Shown here piece by piece: positions 53,646 to 62,297 of a DNA stretch of 64,000 nucleotides. Location of the stretch: positions 55,544 through 119,543 of the forward strand of contig JADLHJ010000013.1 in the NCBI GenBank assembly GCA_020848835.1. The letters run 5' to 3'. A program made the translations under genes and the position numbers. Position 1 is the stretch's first letter. Each line of letters opens with the position of its first letter. Under the pieces are notes generated by a model, which saw only the letters and a program-made list of their open reading frames with translations, was not told the DNA's origin and made no database searches. Origin of the DNA: Candidatus Hydrogenedentota bacterium (GTDB lineage Bacteria > Hydrogenedentota > Hydrogenedentia > Hydrogenedentales > SLHB01).

Positions 53646-56600
53646 ATGAAATTCGGGCATGGATGGTTTTTCCCGCAGACATTTGCGGTATGTGTCGTAG
53701 TGGCATTTCCCTTCATTGTTACTGCGGAAGATCCGAGCTTCGATTTTTTTGAGCAGCATATCCGACCCGTCCTAATTGAAAATTGCTATTCCTGCCACAG
53801 CGCGGAATCGGAATCACTGAAAGGCGAGCTTTCGCTCGACACACGTGAAGGCTCCTTGAAAGGCGGCAAGTCTGGCAAGCCGGCGATCGTTCCCGGCGAG
53901 CCCGATCAGTCAATGCTGATCGAAGCGATCCGTTATCACAATCCCGACCTGCAAATGCCCCCAAAAAAGAAACTGGATGACACGGCCATTGAAGCAATAA
54001 CGGCGTGGGTTGCGATGGGTGCGCCTGATCCGCGCACACAGGAAAATTCCGCGGTTAAGCCCATGCCGAAAAAGTTGTGGGCACTCGAACCCGTCCGCGA
54101 TCCACTTGTCCCGGCAGTGCGGCAAACGGATTGGATTAAATCTCCGGTCGATGCATTTGTCATGCAAAAGCTGGAAGATGCGAAGCTCACGCCGGCCCCT
54201 GCTGCGGATAAGCACACTCTTATTCGTCGCGCGACATATGATCTCACCGGCTTGCCACCAACGCCAAAGGAAGTGGATGCATTCGTCGCGGATGAATCGC
54301 CGAATGCGTTTGAAAAAGTCGTGGACCGATTGCTCGCATCGCCGCATTACGGCGAGCGATGGGGGCGTCACTGGCTCGATGTGGCGCGCTACGCTGACAC
54401 GAAGGGTTATGTTTACGGCGACCGCGAAGAAGCGCGCTTTGTACACTCTTATGTGTACCGCGATTGGGTTGTGCGCGCGCTCAATGACGACATGCCCTAC
54501 GATCAATTCCTGCTCTACCAAATTGCAGGCGATCAACTCGCGACCGACGCTGGCAATCAGAATCTCGCCGCGATGGGTTTCCTAACCTTGGGCCGACGCT
54601 TTCTCGGAGTCATGCACGATATCATTGATGATCGCATCGACACCCTAATGCGCGGAACACAAGCCCTTACGGTAGCCTGCGCGCGTTGCCACGATCATAA
54701 ATTCGACCCAATACCGACGGAAGATTACTACTCGCTCTACGGCATCTTCTCCAATTCCAGCGAACGTACTGTCGAACTCGCATCGAGCGTAGACGAGAAC
54801 GATGCATACAAAGCCTACAAAGAACAGCACGATGCCCGCGTTTCCGACTATCAAAAGAAGTTCACAGAAAAAGCCGATGAACTCTCGACGCGTCTTCGTG
54901 GTCAAGTGAAAGAATATCTCGTCGCAGTGCTTGAAGCGGACAAACTTCCCACCGAAGACTTCTACGAAATTCGCCAAGCCAACGAAATGAACCCCACCAT
55001 TGTGCGCAAGTGGCAAGCCTACCTGCTGAAGCGAACAAAGGATGATCCGATCTTTGAGCCGTGGCTTTCCTACGCAGCGATGCAACAGGAGGGCTTCGGG
55101 GAAGCCGCCGCAAAATACACCGCGGATCGTTTTCCAAAGGAAGAGAAGAAAGACGAAAAGAAGGCCGATGAACCTGCGGCTCCGGCGCCCGCACCCGTGA
55201 ACGCGCGCATTGCCGAGGCATTTCGCGATAAGCCGCCCGCGAGCATGAAGGAAGTCGCCGAGCGATACGGCGACGTGTTACTTAGCATTCGCGAGTCGTG
55301 GCGCGACACGCTCGAGCAAGCATCGGCCAAAGGCGAGGCAATGCCCGCCGCGCTTCCAAACGCAGACGACGAAGCGTTACGGCAAGTACTATTCGCCGCG
55401 GATTCGCCCGTGACGGTCCCGCGCGGTGCCATTGTCGATCTCGAATGGTACTTCGATGAACCCACGCGCGTTGAACTCGGCCGCATGCAACGCCTGATCG
55501 ACGAATCCATCATCGTGCAGCCTGGTTCGACGCCGCACGCGGTCATTCTCGAAGATCGCGCCGAACAGCGCAACGCACGCGTGTTCAGACGCGGCAATCC
55601 CGCGAACCGCGGCGAAGAAGTGCCGCGCCAATATCTCGCCGCACTCTCTGGCCCTGAACGCCATCCCTTCCAGACCGGCAGTGGTCGGCTCGAACTCGCG
55701 CGCGCAATCGCGAGCGACAACAACCCGCTCACCGCGCGTGTGATGGTGAACCGCATTTGGCTCGGCCACTTCGGCCAAGGCCTTGTGCGCACGCCCAGCG
55801 ACTTCGGATCGCGCAGCGAACTGCCCAGCCATCCTGAGTTACTCGATTACCTCGCGCGCTATTTCATGCGCGAGGGTTGGTCGATGAAAAAAGTACATCG
55901 TTTGATCATGTTGTCCAACACGTACCAGCAGATTAGCGATGTTACGCAAGATAATCCTGGGAACATGAACGATCCCGAGAACAAGCTGCTCTGGCACTTC
56001 AACCGTCAACGTCTCGACTTCGAGGGCATGCGCGATTTCATTCTCGCGGCTTCCGGCAAACTTGACCTCAGCATTGGCGGTCGTGGCGAAGACTTCGTGA
56101 AAAACCCGGATAACGCGCGCCGCACCATCTACGGTTATGTCGATCGACAATTCTTGCCCGCCGTATTTCGCGTGTTCGACTTTCCAAACCCTGACATGCA
56201 CAGTCCGCAACGTTTTGACACCACGGTGCCGCAACAATCGCTGTTCATGATGAATGGCCGCTTTCTCATGGAACAGGCGCGCGCGTTGGCAGACAGCACT
56301 GAATCGTTGGATGGCGGCGCTGATGTACGCATCCGCACCATGTACAAGCGCGTGTATCAGCGCGAACCGACGGCGGATGAATTGGCGAAGGGCGCAATGT
56401 TTGTCTCAAATGTGCCGCCTGTCCCACCCGCGTCGGCCGTCCCGCCCACGGTCAATGCGTGGAAATATGGTTATGGAATGTTCGATGTCTCCACGCAGCG
56501 CATGGCATCGTTCGAGCCGCTTCCGCATTTCACCGGTAACGCGTGGCAAGGCGGAACGGGATATCCCGACGGAAAACTCGGCTGGCTAAAACTCACCGCG

Positions 56601-57065
56601 GAAACAGGCCACCCCGGCAATGACATGGATCACGCGGTGATTCGCCGATGGATCTCCCCCATTTCCGGCGCTGTAATCCTTTCCGGAAAGATTAAGCACG
56701 AGACGCCGCTGGGCAACGGCATCGGTGCAAAAGTGATCTCCAGCAAACACGGTGTGCTGGGTGAGTGGAAGCTGCACAATAGCGAAGTGAATATCGACCT
56801 CAAAGACATTGCAGTGGAGCCCGACGATACACTGGACTTCGTAGTCGACATCGCAGGCGAGCTCAATAGCGATGACTTCCGTTGGTCACCTATCGTGACG
56901 CGCTCCTCGCCAGCGCCTGCCGAAGCCGGTGCAAACTACGTCACCGAATGGAATGCCGCAAAAGACTTCGCGGGCGAACCCGAAGTACTTCCCGATCCGC
57001 TACCGGCCTGGGGCCAATACGCGCAGGTATTGCTGCTGTCGAATGAGTTTGCCTTCATAGATTGA
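53646..57065 (+). CDS. PSCyt1-DUF1549-DUF1553 secreted heme protein
   Basis: A 1,139-residue exported protein with a signal ending VTA. PSCyt1 carries CYSCH (C47/C50/H51), DUF1549 carries CARCH (C345/C348/H349) with DHKFDPIP, and the DUF1553 domain (about 690-900) has NPLTARVMVNRIWLGHFG. A charged linker rich in K, E, A and P lies around residues 500-520. A C-terminal beta-rich segment near residues 930-1090 distinguishes it from the other two members here. A DUF1501 gene follows about 90 bases downstream, the usual pairing in Planctomycetota-like genomes. The substrate is unknown. Confidence 0.9.
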   Translation: MKFGHGWFFPQTFAVCVVVAFPFIVTAEDPSFDFFEQHIRPVLIENCYSCHSAESESLKGELSLDTREGSLKGGKSGKPAIVPGEPDQSMLIEAIRYHNPDLQMPPKKKLDDTAIEAITAWVAMGAPDPRTQENSAVKPMPKKLWALEPVRDPLVPAVRQTDWIKSPVDAFVMQKLEDAKLTPAPAADKHTLIRRATYDLTGLPPTPKEVDAFVADESPNAFEKVVDRLLASPHYGERWGRHWLDVARYADTKGYVYGDREEARFVHSYVYRDWVVRALNDDMPYDQFLLYQIAGDQLATDAGNQNLAAMGFLTLGRRFLGVMHDIIDDRIDTLMRGTQALTVACARCHDHKFDPIPTEDYYSLYGIFSNSSERTVELASSVDENDAYKAYKEQHDARVSDYQKKFTEKADELSTRLRGQVKEYLVAVLEADKLPTEDFYEIRQANEMNPTIVRKWQAYLLKRTKDDPIFEPWLSYAAMQQEGFGEAAAKYTADRFPKEEKKDEKKADEPAAPAPAPVNARIAEAFRDKPPASMKEVAERYGDVLLSIRESWRDTLEQASAKGEAMPAALPNADDEALRQVLFAADSPVTVPRGAIVDLEWYFDEPTRVELGRMQRLIDESIIVQPGSTPHAVILEDRAEQRNARVFRRGNPANRGEEVPRQYLAALSGPERHPFQTGSGRLELARAIASDNNPLTARVMVNRIWLGHFGQGLVRTPSDFGSRSELPSHPELLDYLARYFMREGWSMKKVHRLIMLSNTYQQISDVTQDNPGNMNDPENKLLWHFNRQRLDFEGMRDFILAASGKLDLSIGGRGEDFVKNPDNARRTIYGYVDRQFLPAVFRVFDFPNPDMHSPQRFDTTVPQQSLFMMNGRFLMEQARALADSTESLDGGADVRIRTMYKRVYQREPTADELAKGAMFVSNVPPVPPASAVPPTVNAWKYGYGMFDVSTQRMASFEPLPHFTGNAWQGGTGYPDGKLGWLKLTAETGHPGNDMDHAVIRRWISPISGAVILSGKIKHETPLGNGIGAKVISSKHGVLGEWKLHNSEVNIDLKDIAVEPDDTLDFVVDIAGELNSDDFRWSPIVTRSSPAPAEAGANYVTEWNAAKDFAGEPEVLPDPLPAWGQYAQVLLLSNEFAFID

Positions 57066-57146
57066 CGTACGGTAGCGCCTCGTTCGCCTGAACGCGGCGC
57101 GGTTTAAAGACACGCCAGCTTCAGCGAAGCGGGCGCCGCTGTATGG

Positions 57147-57152
57147 TAAGAT
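57147..57152 (+). promoter_or_regulatory. Extended -10 box before the DUF1501 gene
   Basis: TGG-TAAGAT (TAAGAT at 57147-57152) ends six bases before the ATG at 57159, and there is no Shine-Dalgarno. A leaderless message is possible, although co-transcription with the DUF1549 gene is not excluded. Confidence 0.35.
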
Positions 57153-57158
57153 TTACTT

Positions 57159-58580
57159 ATGTCGCACCACGCGCCAAATATAGCCGACGCCTTCCTGTCC
57201 CGCCGCGACTTTGTGTGCCGCTGTGGCATGGGTATGGCCTCGCTCGGACTCGGAGCATTGCTGCAACAAGCCGGCGCGCTGGAAGCGTCAAACCCGCTCT
57301 TGCCGCGGTCGCCGCACTTCCCCGCAAAGGCAAAGCGCGTAATCCATTTCTTCTTGAACGGCGGACCGTCGCATGTGGACACCTTCGATCCGAAGCCCAT
57401 GCTGAAGCAATACGACGGCAAACCGCTTCCTACGCCGAACCTTCGCACCGAACGGAAAACCGGCGCGGCGTTCGCATCGCCCTTTGAATTCAAGAAGTAT
57501 GGCCAGAGCGGCATCGAAGTTAGCGAGATTTTCGCAAAGACCGCCGAGCATATCGACGACATCGCCGTGATTCGTTCCATGAAAGCGAAGGTGCCGAACC
57601 ATGAACCTTCGCTCATGCTCATGAACTGCGGTGACGCTGTACTCAGCCGCCCCAGCATGGGCTCGTGGATCACCTACGGCCTCGGCTCCGAAAACCAAAA
57701 CCTGCCCGGATTCATCGCGATGTGCCCAGGCGGATATCCGATTAAAGAAGCGGAGAACTGGCAATCGGGCTTTCTGCCCGGCGCGTTTCAGGGCACCTAC
57801 ATCGATTCGCAACACACGAAGCTGGAAAAGCTGATCGAGAACATCCGCAACAGCACCACGTCGCTGGCCGATCAGCGGCGTCAACTCGATCTGCTGCACG
57901 AACTCAACGCAGATTTCGCGGCAAAGCGTGAAGAAGACGCAAAACTCGAAGCGCGGATGCAATCCTTCGAGCTGGCGTACCGCATGCAGATGGAAGCCGC
58001 GGATGCGTTCGACATCGAAAAAGAACCGCAATACATCCGCGACATGTATGGCGACGGCGTTCACGCGCGGCAAACGCTCATCGCGCGCCGCCTGCTCGAA
58101 CGCGGCGTGCGCTTTGTCCAACTGTGGCACGGCGCAGGCCAGCCCTGGGACAATCACGACAACATCGAGATCCACAAAACGCTTGCGGGCAACATCGATC
58201 AGCCCATCGCCGCACTCATTACCGATCTAAAAATGCGCGGCCTCTTCGACGAAACACTGATCCTCTGGGGCGGAGAATTTGGCCGCACACCGACAGTGGA
58301 ACTCAACGCGGCAGGCACTGCATTACGCGGCCGCGATCACAACCCCTACGGCTTCTCCGTGTGGCTCGCGGGCGGCGGCGTCCGCGGTGGCACAGTTTAC
58401 GGCGCGACTGACGAATTCGGCTTCAAGGCCGAAGAAAACCCGCTCGAAGTTCACGACCTCCACGCCACCATGCTCAAACTACTCGGCTTCGACCACGAAC
58501 AATTCACCTACCGCTACGCCGGACGCGACTTCCGCCTCACCGACGTGGCGGGGCATGTCGTGAACGACGTCATCGCGTAG
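57159..58580 (+). CDS. DUF1501 family protein
   Basis: A 473-residue protein with a Tat-like N-terminus (SRRDFVCRCGMG) and the DUF1501 signature blocks: FFLNGGPSHVDTFDPKP, NHEPSLMLMNCG, and the C-terminal LWGGEFGRTPT. The fold is related to the sulfatase/alkaline phosphatase superfamily, but no formylglycine motif is present. DUF1501 genes follow DUF1549/DUF1553 genes in many Planctomycetota-like genomes, so the pair probably works together in the envelope. The activity is unknown. The two other DUF1549 genes in this window have no DUF1501 neighbour. Confidence 0.9.
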   Translation: MSHHAPNIADAFLSRRDFVCRCGMGMASLGLGALLQQAGALEASNPLLPRSPHFPAKAKRVIHFFLNGGPSHVDTFDPKPMLKQYDGKPLPTPNLRTERKTGAAFASPFEFKKYGQSGIEVSEIFAKTAEHIDDIAVIRSMKAKVPNHEPSLMLMNCGDAVLSRPSMGSWITYGLGSENQNLPGFIAMCPGGYPIKEAENWQSGFLPGAFQGTYIDSQHTKLEKLIENIRNSTTSLADQRRQLDLLHELNADFAAKREEDAKLEARMQSFELAYRMQMEAADAFDIEKEPQYIRDMYGDGVHARQTLIARRLLERGVRFVQLWHGAGQPWDNHDNIEIHKTLAGNIDQPIAALITDLKMRGLFDETLILWGGEFGRTPTVELNAAGTALRGRDHNPYGFSVWLAGGGVRGGTVYGATDEFGFKAEENPLEVHDLHATMLKLLGFDHEQFTYRYAGRDFRLTDVAGHVVNDVIA

Positions 58581-58602
58581 CATCTCGAAGTAATTGGCGC
58601 GG

Positions 58603-59718
58603 TTACATCAGGACCGAACTCATCTTTGTGTCCGAATAGCCGACGACTCCTTTGCTCCGCATTGTGTCCATGAACGCCTCCGGATCGATGCAGGACTCGG
58701 GTGCGTAAACGCCCGCCGCGGTCGTGGTGAGTTGTCCGCGTCCAAGTGCGAGTGCACCAGCCGCGAGCGCCAAGCCAGTCCCGTCGCGCATAGTGCCTGC
58801 ACCGCAGGCCATGGCGTGGCTTTCCTTCCCGTCGCGCTCTCCCCACACATCCACACGGATTGTGGAAAGCGCGGGGCTGTCTCCGCTAAGGAAGCGTTCG
58901 AGCGGGGCTAACAATCGCAGCATCCGGTCCGCTGCCTTATCGCCCGCAAACCAGCCGCGCCGTGCCAACGACATGAACAAGCCCGCGCACGCGCCGAGTC
59001 CCATCCAGAAATTGCAGTGTTCGATTTGATTAAAGTGGCGTGGAAGGCTGACTGGTTCGCCGTGCCCCAGGTTCCACAAGCGGCGTTCGCCAAAGACGGG
59101 CATCTCTACCCGGTGGGTTTCGGTGCAGGCCTTTACCATCCCTGCTTTGCCACCGCGGAACGCGGCCACTTCGCCGCTGACGATGTAGAGTAGGTGCCGC
59201 AACACCGCCTCGCCGCCGCCGGCACTCCAGGGCTGATACACGCTTACGTCGATGCGCCTGACCGGATCCATGCCGCGCGCGAGATGACACGCGAGCAGGT
59301 TGGTCATACCCGGGCTTGCTCCCATTCCCGTAATGGCGGTGATGCCCGCGCGTTGGGCGCTATCGTGCAAGGTCAGTGCGTCGCGCACCGCGCTCCAATC
59401 GTCCGCGATACTCACGTAATTGACTCGCGCTTCGATAGCCGCCTCAATGAGCGGCGCTTCGAATTTATAGAACGGGCCCAACGCGCTGGCGGCGACGTCG
59501 TGTCCGCGCATCGCATCTACAATGGAGGCCTTATCCGTTGCATCGACACGTCTAACCTCGACCTTGGCGACCGTGTTTTCCAGTCGCTGTTTCACACGCT
59601 CCGCCGCGGCGGTGTTGTAGTCCGCGATAGTGACAAGCGACACGCCCTGCGTTATCGCGAGGTCTTCTACTGCCCTGCTGCCCATGTCCCCCGCGCCGCC
59701 CAATACAATAATGCGCAT
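58603..59718 (-). CDS. Saccharopine dehydrogenase-like NAD(P)-binding protein
   Basis: A 371-residue cytosolic protein with an N-terminal Rossmann fold: VLGGAGDMGSRA binds the cofactor, and SALGPFYKFEAPLIEAA with VNYVSIADD are typical of saccharopine dehydrogenase-like proteins. The C-terminal domain contains GMGASPGMTNLLA. The family includes enzymes of lysine, polyamine and unknown pathways; the true substrate cannot be inferred. GGGGGGA precedes the ATG. It lies downstream of a GH51 gene on the same strand with a short gap, so co-expression is possible. Confidence 0.85.
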   Translation of the reverse strand: MRIIVLGGAGDMGSRAVEDLAITQGVSLVTIADYNTAAAERVKQRLENTVAKVEVRRVDATDKASIVDAMRGHDVAASALGPFYKFEAPLIEAAIEARVNYVSIADDWSAVRDALTLHDSAQRAGITAITGMGASPGMTNLLACHLARGMDPVRRIDVSVYQPWSAGGGEAVLRHLLYIVSGEVAAFRGGKAGMVKACTETHRVEMPVFGERRLWNLGHGEPVSLPRHFNQIEHCNFWMGLGACAGLFMSLARRGWFAGDKAADRMLRLLAPLERFLSGDSPALSTIRVDVWGERDGKESHAMACGAGTMRDGTGLALAAGALALGRGQLTTTAAGVYAPESCIDPEAFMDTMRSKGVVGYSDTKMSSVLM

Positions 59719-59745
59719 GGTTCCCCCCTGATTGGTTCGCGTTGG

Positions 59746-62043
59746 CTACCGCGCACCTACTTCGATGACCGATATGCTGAGCGCTGGCACGCGCACGACT
59801 TCGCCTGCGATTTCTTCCCGTTCGCTCGCTATCGTGACTTGCGGACTACCGCCAGGATGGTTATACGCCATCCGATCTGTCCCCGCGATCCGCCAAACCC
59901 GCGCCGAGCGGCCGAGTTTTGCGCCCCTCGTTTCAAGTTTCAAGGCTACCTCGCTATAGGTTGGATTGACGACACCAATCGTCAGTGCGTTGCGCTTCTC
60001 GTTCCATGCCGCGGCAACGTCCAAGGGGCCCGAATTCTCGTTGACCGCTACTGGTAACGTACCGTAGTGGTCCCGATATAGTTTCAGCGCGAGTCCGGTC
60101 GTCTCGAATGCGGCTGCCGTCTTTGTAGTCTTGATCGCGCCTATGACGTTGACGGTTTGCGCGTAGTTTGCCATGTAGAAGACATCGCTATTGCGGGTCA
60201 ATTCGTGGATGCCCGCGGCGATGCCAAGCGCGTCTTGCAGGAAATAACGTGTGCCCAATTCGCCAAACTCATAAGGTCCGTACCAGTAGTTCCATTCATC
60301 CAACGCGATCGGGACTTTGCGGTTTGCCAACGACGGTATTGCCGCCCAGTACTTGCGTTGCGCGTCGGCTTTGCCCCGGACTTCATTTGGGATTTGTTGC
60401 ACATGTTCGATAAGTCCGGTTTTTGCGCCGCAATAAAAATGCTCGCTGAGCAGATTCATGTGATCGGTGCAACTCTTAAGCATCTGCTCGCTCCACGGCC
60501 CTGTCGCACCGACCGCGATCAGTTTGATTGACGGATCGACTGCGCGCATCGCATCGGCGAAGGTATTGTGTTTTTTCACGTATTCGTCAAGCGGCATGTG
60601 GCCCAGTTGCCAGTTTCCGTACATTTCGTTGCCGATGCTCCAGTAATCACAGCGCCACGAAACTTTACGCCCATTCTTCGCACGGAGCTTGCCCATCGGC
60701 GTATCTGCGTCACCATTCACGTACTCTACTTCATCTCGCGCGCTCTCGACGCCGCCGAGACCACTATTCACCGCAATATATGGCTCAGTGCCGATTTCCC
60801 TGCAGAACTGCATGAACTCATGGATGCCGAAATCGTTATGCTCAACGCCGAGCCACGCCGGGTTTTTGCGTGGCGGCCGCTTGTCGCGGTCACCGATGCC
60901 ATCACGCCAGTCGTAGCCGCTGACAAAATTCCCGCCGGGCCAGCGGTAGACAGGCGATTCCAACTCTTTAAGCAACGCGAGTGTATCTTTGCGCATGCCA
61001 TGCACATTGTCAGCCGGCATAAGGGATAACGTACCGATCAGAACATTATCTGTTGCGATAATCTCCAGTCGCGCGTTATCGCTTTCGGCTTGTGAACGAA
61101 ACGTAAGCTGATGTTCGGTGAAGCTTGATTCGGAATGCTTCAGTCGAATTCGCACGCTGTCGCGATCCGATGTGCGCTCGCCCCAGACAAGCGCTACCCT
61201 AACCGTACCGGTGCCCGACAAGACGATGCGGCCTTCATATCGTTTTCCGCGCAACAAGCCGAGACCGTCTTGGACAATCCCGCCGCCCGCGGATATGCGT
61301 GGTGTATGCTCTCCAACGAAAGCGCCTTCCTTCACCATCTCCACGGCGGCGCCCACGGATTTCCACGGCGATTCCTGCGCGTCAACCGCGTAATAAAACT
61401 TCCTATCTTCGAGCATCTCCGCCCAGATGCCGCCGTAAATGCAACGTCCGAGATGTTCGATAAATTGGCCGTAGATGTATTTGGAAATGGGCGGACCTGT
61501 TTGTCCGGCATCGATTGATACTGTTCTTTCAATCGGCAGTGCATCTAGATATTCGAGTTGCACATCGTCGAACCATGCTTTGCCTGTTGCATTCCCCCAG
61601 CCGCCAAACAGGCAATTGATCATGATGGATTCGTATCGTCCGGTCTCAAATTCAAAGGAAACCGGCGTCCAATCGTTTGTGCCCGTTAACGCCTTGGATG
61701 CGCCGGCAGGGCCATCATGCAGGTTGATTAGCGCGCCTTTTCCACCCGCAGTAGTGACGTTTTCGGTTTTCACGTATCCGCTCAATCGATAACGCGAATA
61801 CGCCTTCACGGGCACTCGCGTAAACCACGATAGATCGCCGCCGGTTTCGCTGGCGATGCTGACGCAACGGCTGCCGTTACGGCCATGCTGATCGTAGGCA
61901 AAGGTCCCTGCACCGCCCCATGTCCGTTTCTCCCAACCCTCCGGCCTACCTTCGGGAACTTCGAATGAGCCGTTGATTGGCACAGGTCCACTCTGCGCGA
62001 AGGCAGTCACCGCAAGCACGGCAAGCACTGCAACACGTAGCAT
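59746..62043 (-). CDS. Secreted GH51 alpha-L-arabinofuranosidase
   Basis: A 765-residue exported enzyme with signal peptide ending AFA. The N-terminal 170 residues form a carbohydrate-binding-like beta-sandwich (INGSFEVPEGRPEGW). The GH51 domain begins with PISKYIYGQFIEHLGRCIYGG; the acid/base is E473 in IGNEMYG and the nucleophile E583 in ALDEWNYW. A C-terminal beta-sandwich completes it. It should release L-arabinose from arabinan or arabinoxylan by a retaining mechanism. Export is notable because many GH51 enzymes are cytosolic. AGGAGAAGGAG lies eight bases before the ATG. Confidence 0.93.
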   Translation of the reverse strand: MLRVAVLAVLAVTAFAQSGPVPINGSFEVPEGRPEGWEKRTWGGAGTFAYDQHGRNGSRCVSIASETGGDLSWFTRVPVKAYSRYRLSGYVKTENVTTAGGKGALINLHDGPAGASKALTGTNDWTPVSFEFETGRYESIMINCLFGGWGNATGKAWFDDVQLEYLDALPIERTVSIDAGQTGPPISKYIYGQFIEHLGRCIYGGIWAEMLEDRKFYYAVDAQESPWKSVGAAVEMVKEGAFVGEHTPRISAGGGIVQDGLGLLRGKRYEGRIVLSGTGTVRVALVWGERTSDRDSVRIRLKHSESSFTEHQLTFRSQAESDNARLEIIATDNVLIGTLSLMPADNVHGMRKDTLALLKELESPVYRWPGGNFVSGYDWRDGIGDRDKRPPRKNPAWLGVEHNDFGIHEFMQFCREIGTEPYIAVNSGLGGVESARDEVEYVNGDADTPMGKLRAKNGRKVSWRCDYWSIGNEMYGNWQLGHMPLDEYVKKHNTFADAMRAVDPSIKLIAVGATGPWSEQMLKSCTDHMNLLSEHFYCGAKTGLIEHVQQIPNEVRGKADAQRKYWAAIPSLANRKVPIALDEWNYWYGPYEFGELGTRYFLQDALGIAAGIHELTRNSDVFYMANYAQTVNVIGAIKTTKTAAAFETTGLALKLYRDHYGTLPVAVNENSGPLDVAAAWNEKRNALTIGVVNPTYSEVALKLETRGAKLGRSARVWRIAGTDRMAYNHPGGSPQVTIASEREEIAGEVVRVPALSISVIEVGAR

Positions 62044-62087
62044 TAATCAGACTCCTTCTCCTGACGTAAGAGCATCTAACAGAATCT

Positions 62088-62210
62088 CAATATCCCGAAG
62101 GGATTCCAGCACCTAGCCCAGGGTTGGCCCGCCGGAGTCGCTTTGACGCAGGCGACGCTACCCTGGGTAAGCCAACACCAACACCGTGTGAACCCTGAAA
62201 GGGTTCTGGT
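62088..62210. repeat. Structured dispersed repeat with nested hairpins
   Basis: An element of about 120 bases with small flanking hairpins TCCCGAAGGGA (62093-62103) and AACCCTGAAAGGGTT (62191-62205). A central pair CCCAGGGTTGGC (62117-62128) and GCTACCCTGGG (62157-62167) encloses a GC-rich loop. It is not coding. From memory it resembles a dispersed intergenic repeat seen in Planctomycetota and related genomes. Confidence 0.65.
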
Positions 62211-62238
62211 AATTCTTGTTAGAAATTCTAAGAAACAC

Positions 62239-62275
62239 AAAGAAAAGAGCACCCCAGCGCGAACTGGGGTGCTCT
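62239..62275 (-). terminator. Rho-independent terminator of the phosphomannomutase gene
   Basis: On the minus strand a perfect 12-bp stem (arms 62275-62264 and 62257-62246, AGAGCACCCCAG) with a 6-base loop is followed by TTTTCTTTGTG. It lies about 20 bases after the phosphomannomutase stop. Confidence 0.85.
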
Positions 62276-62297
62276 GTCACCTAGCGTGCATGGACCG

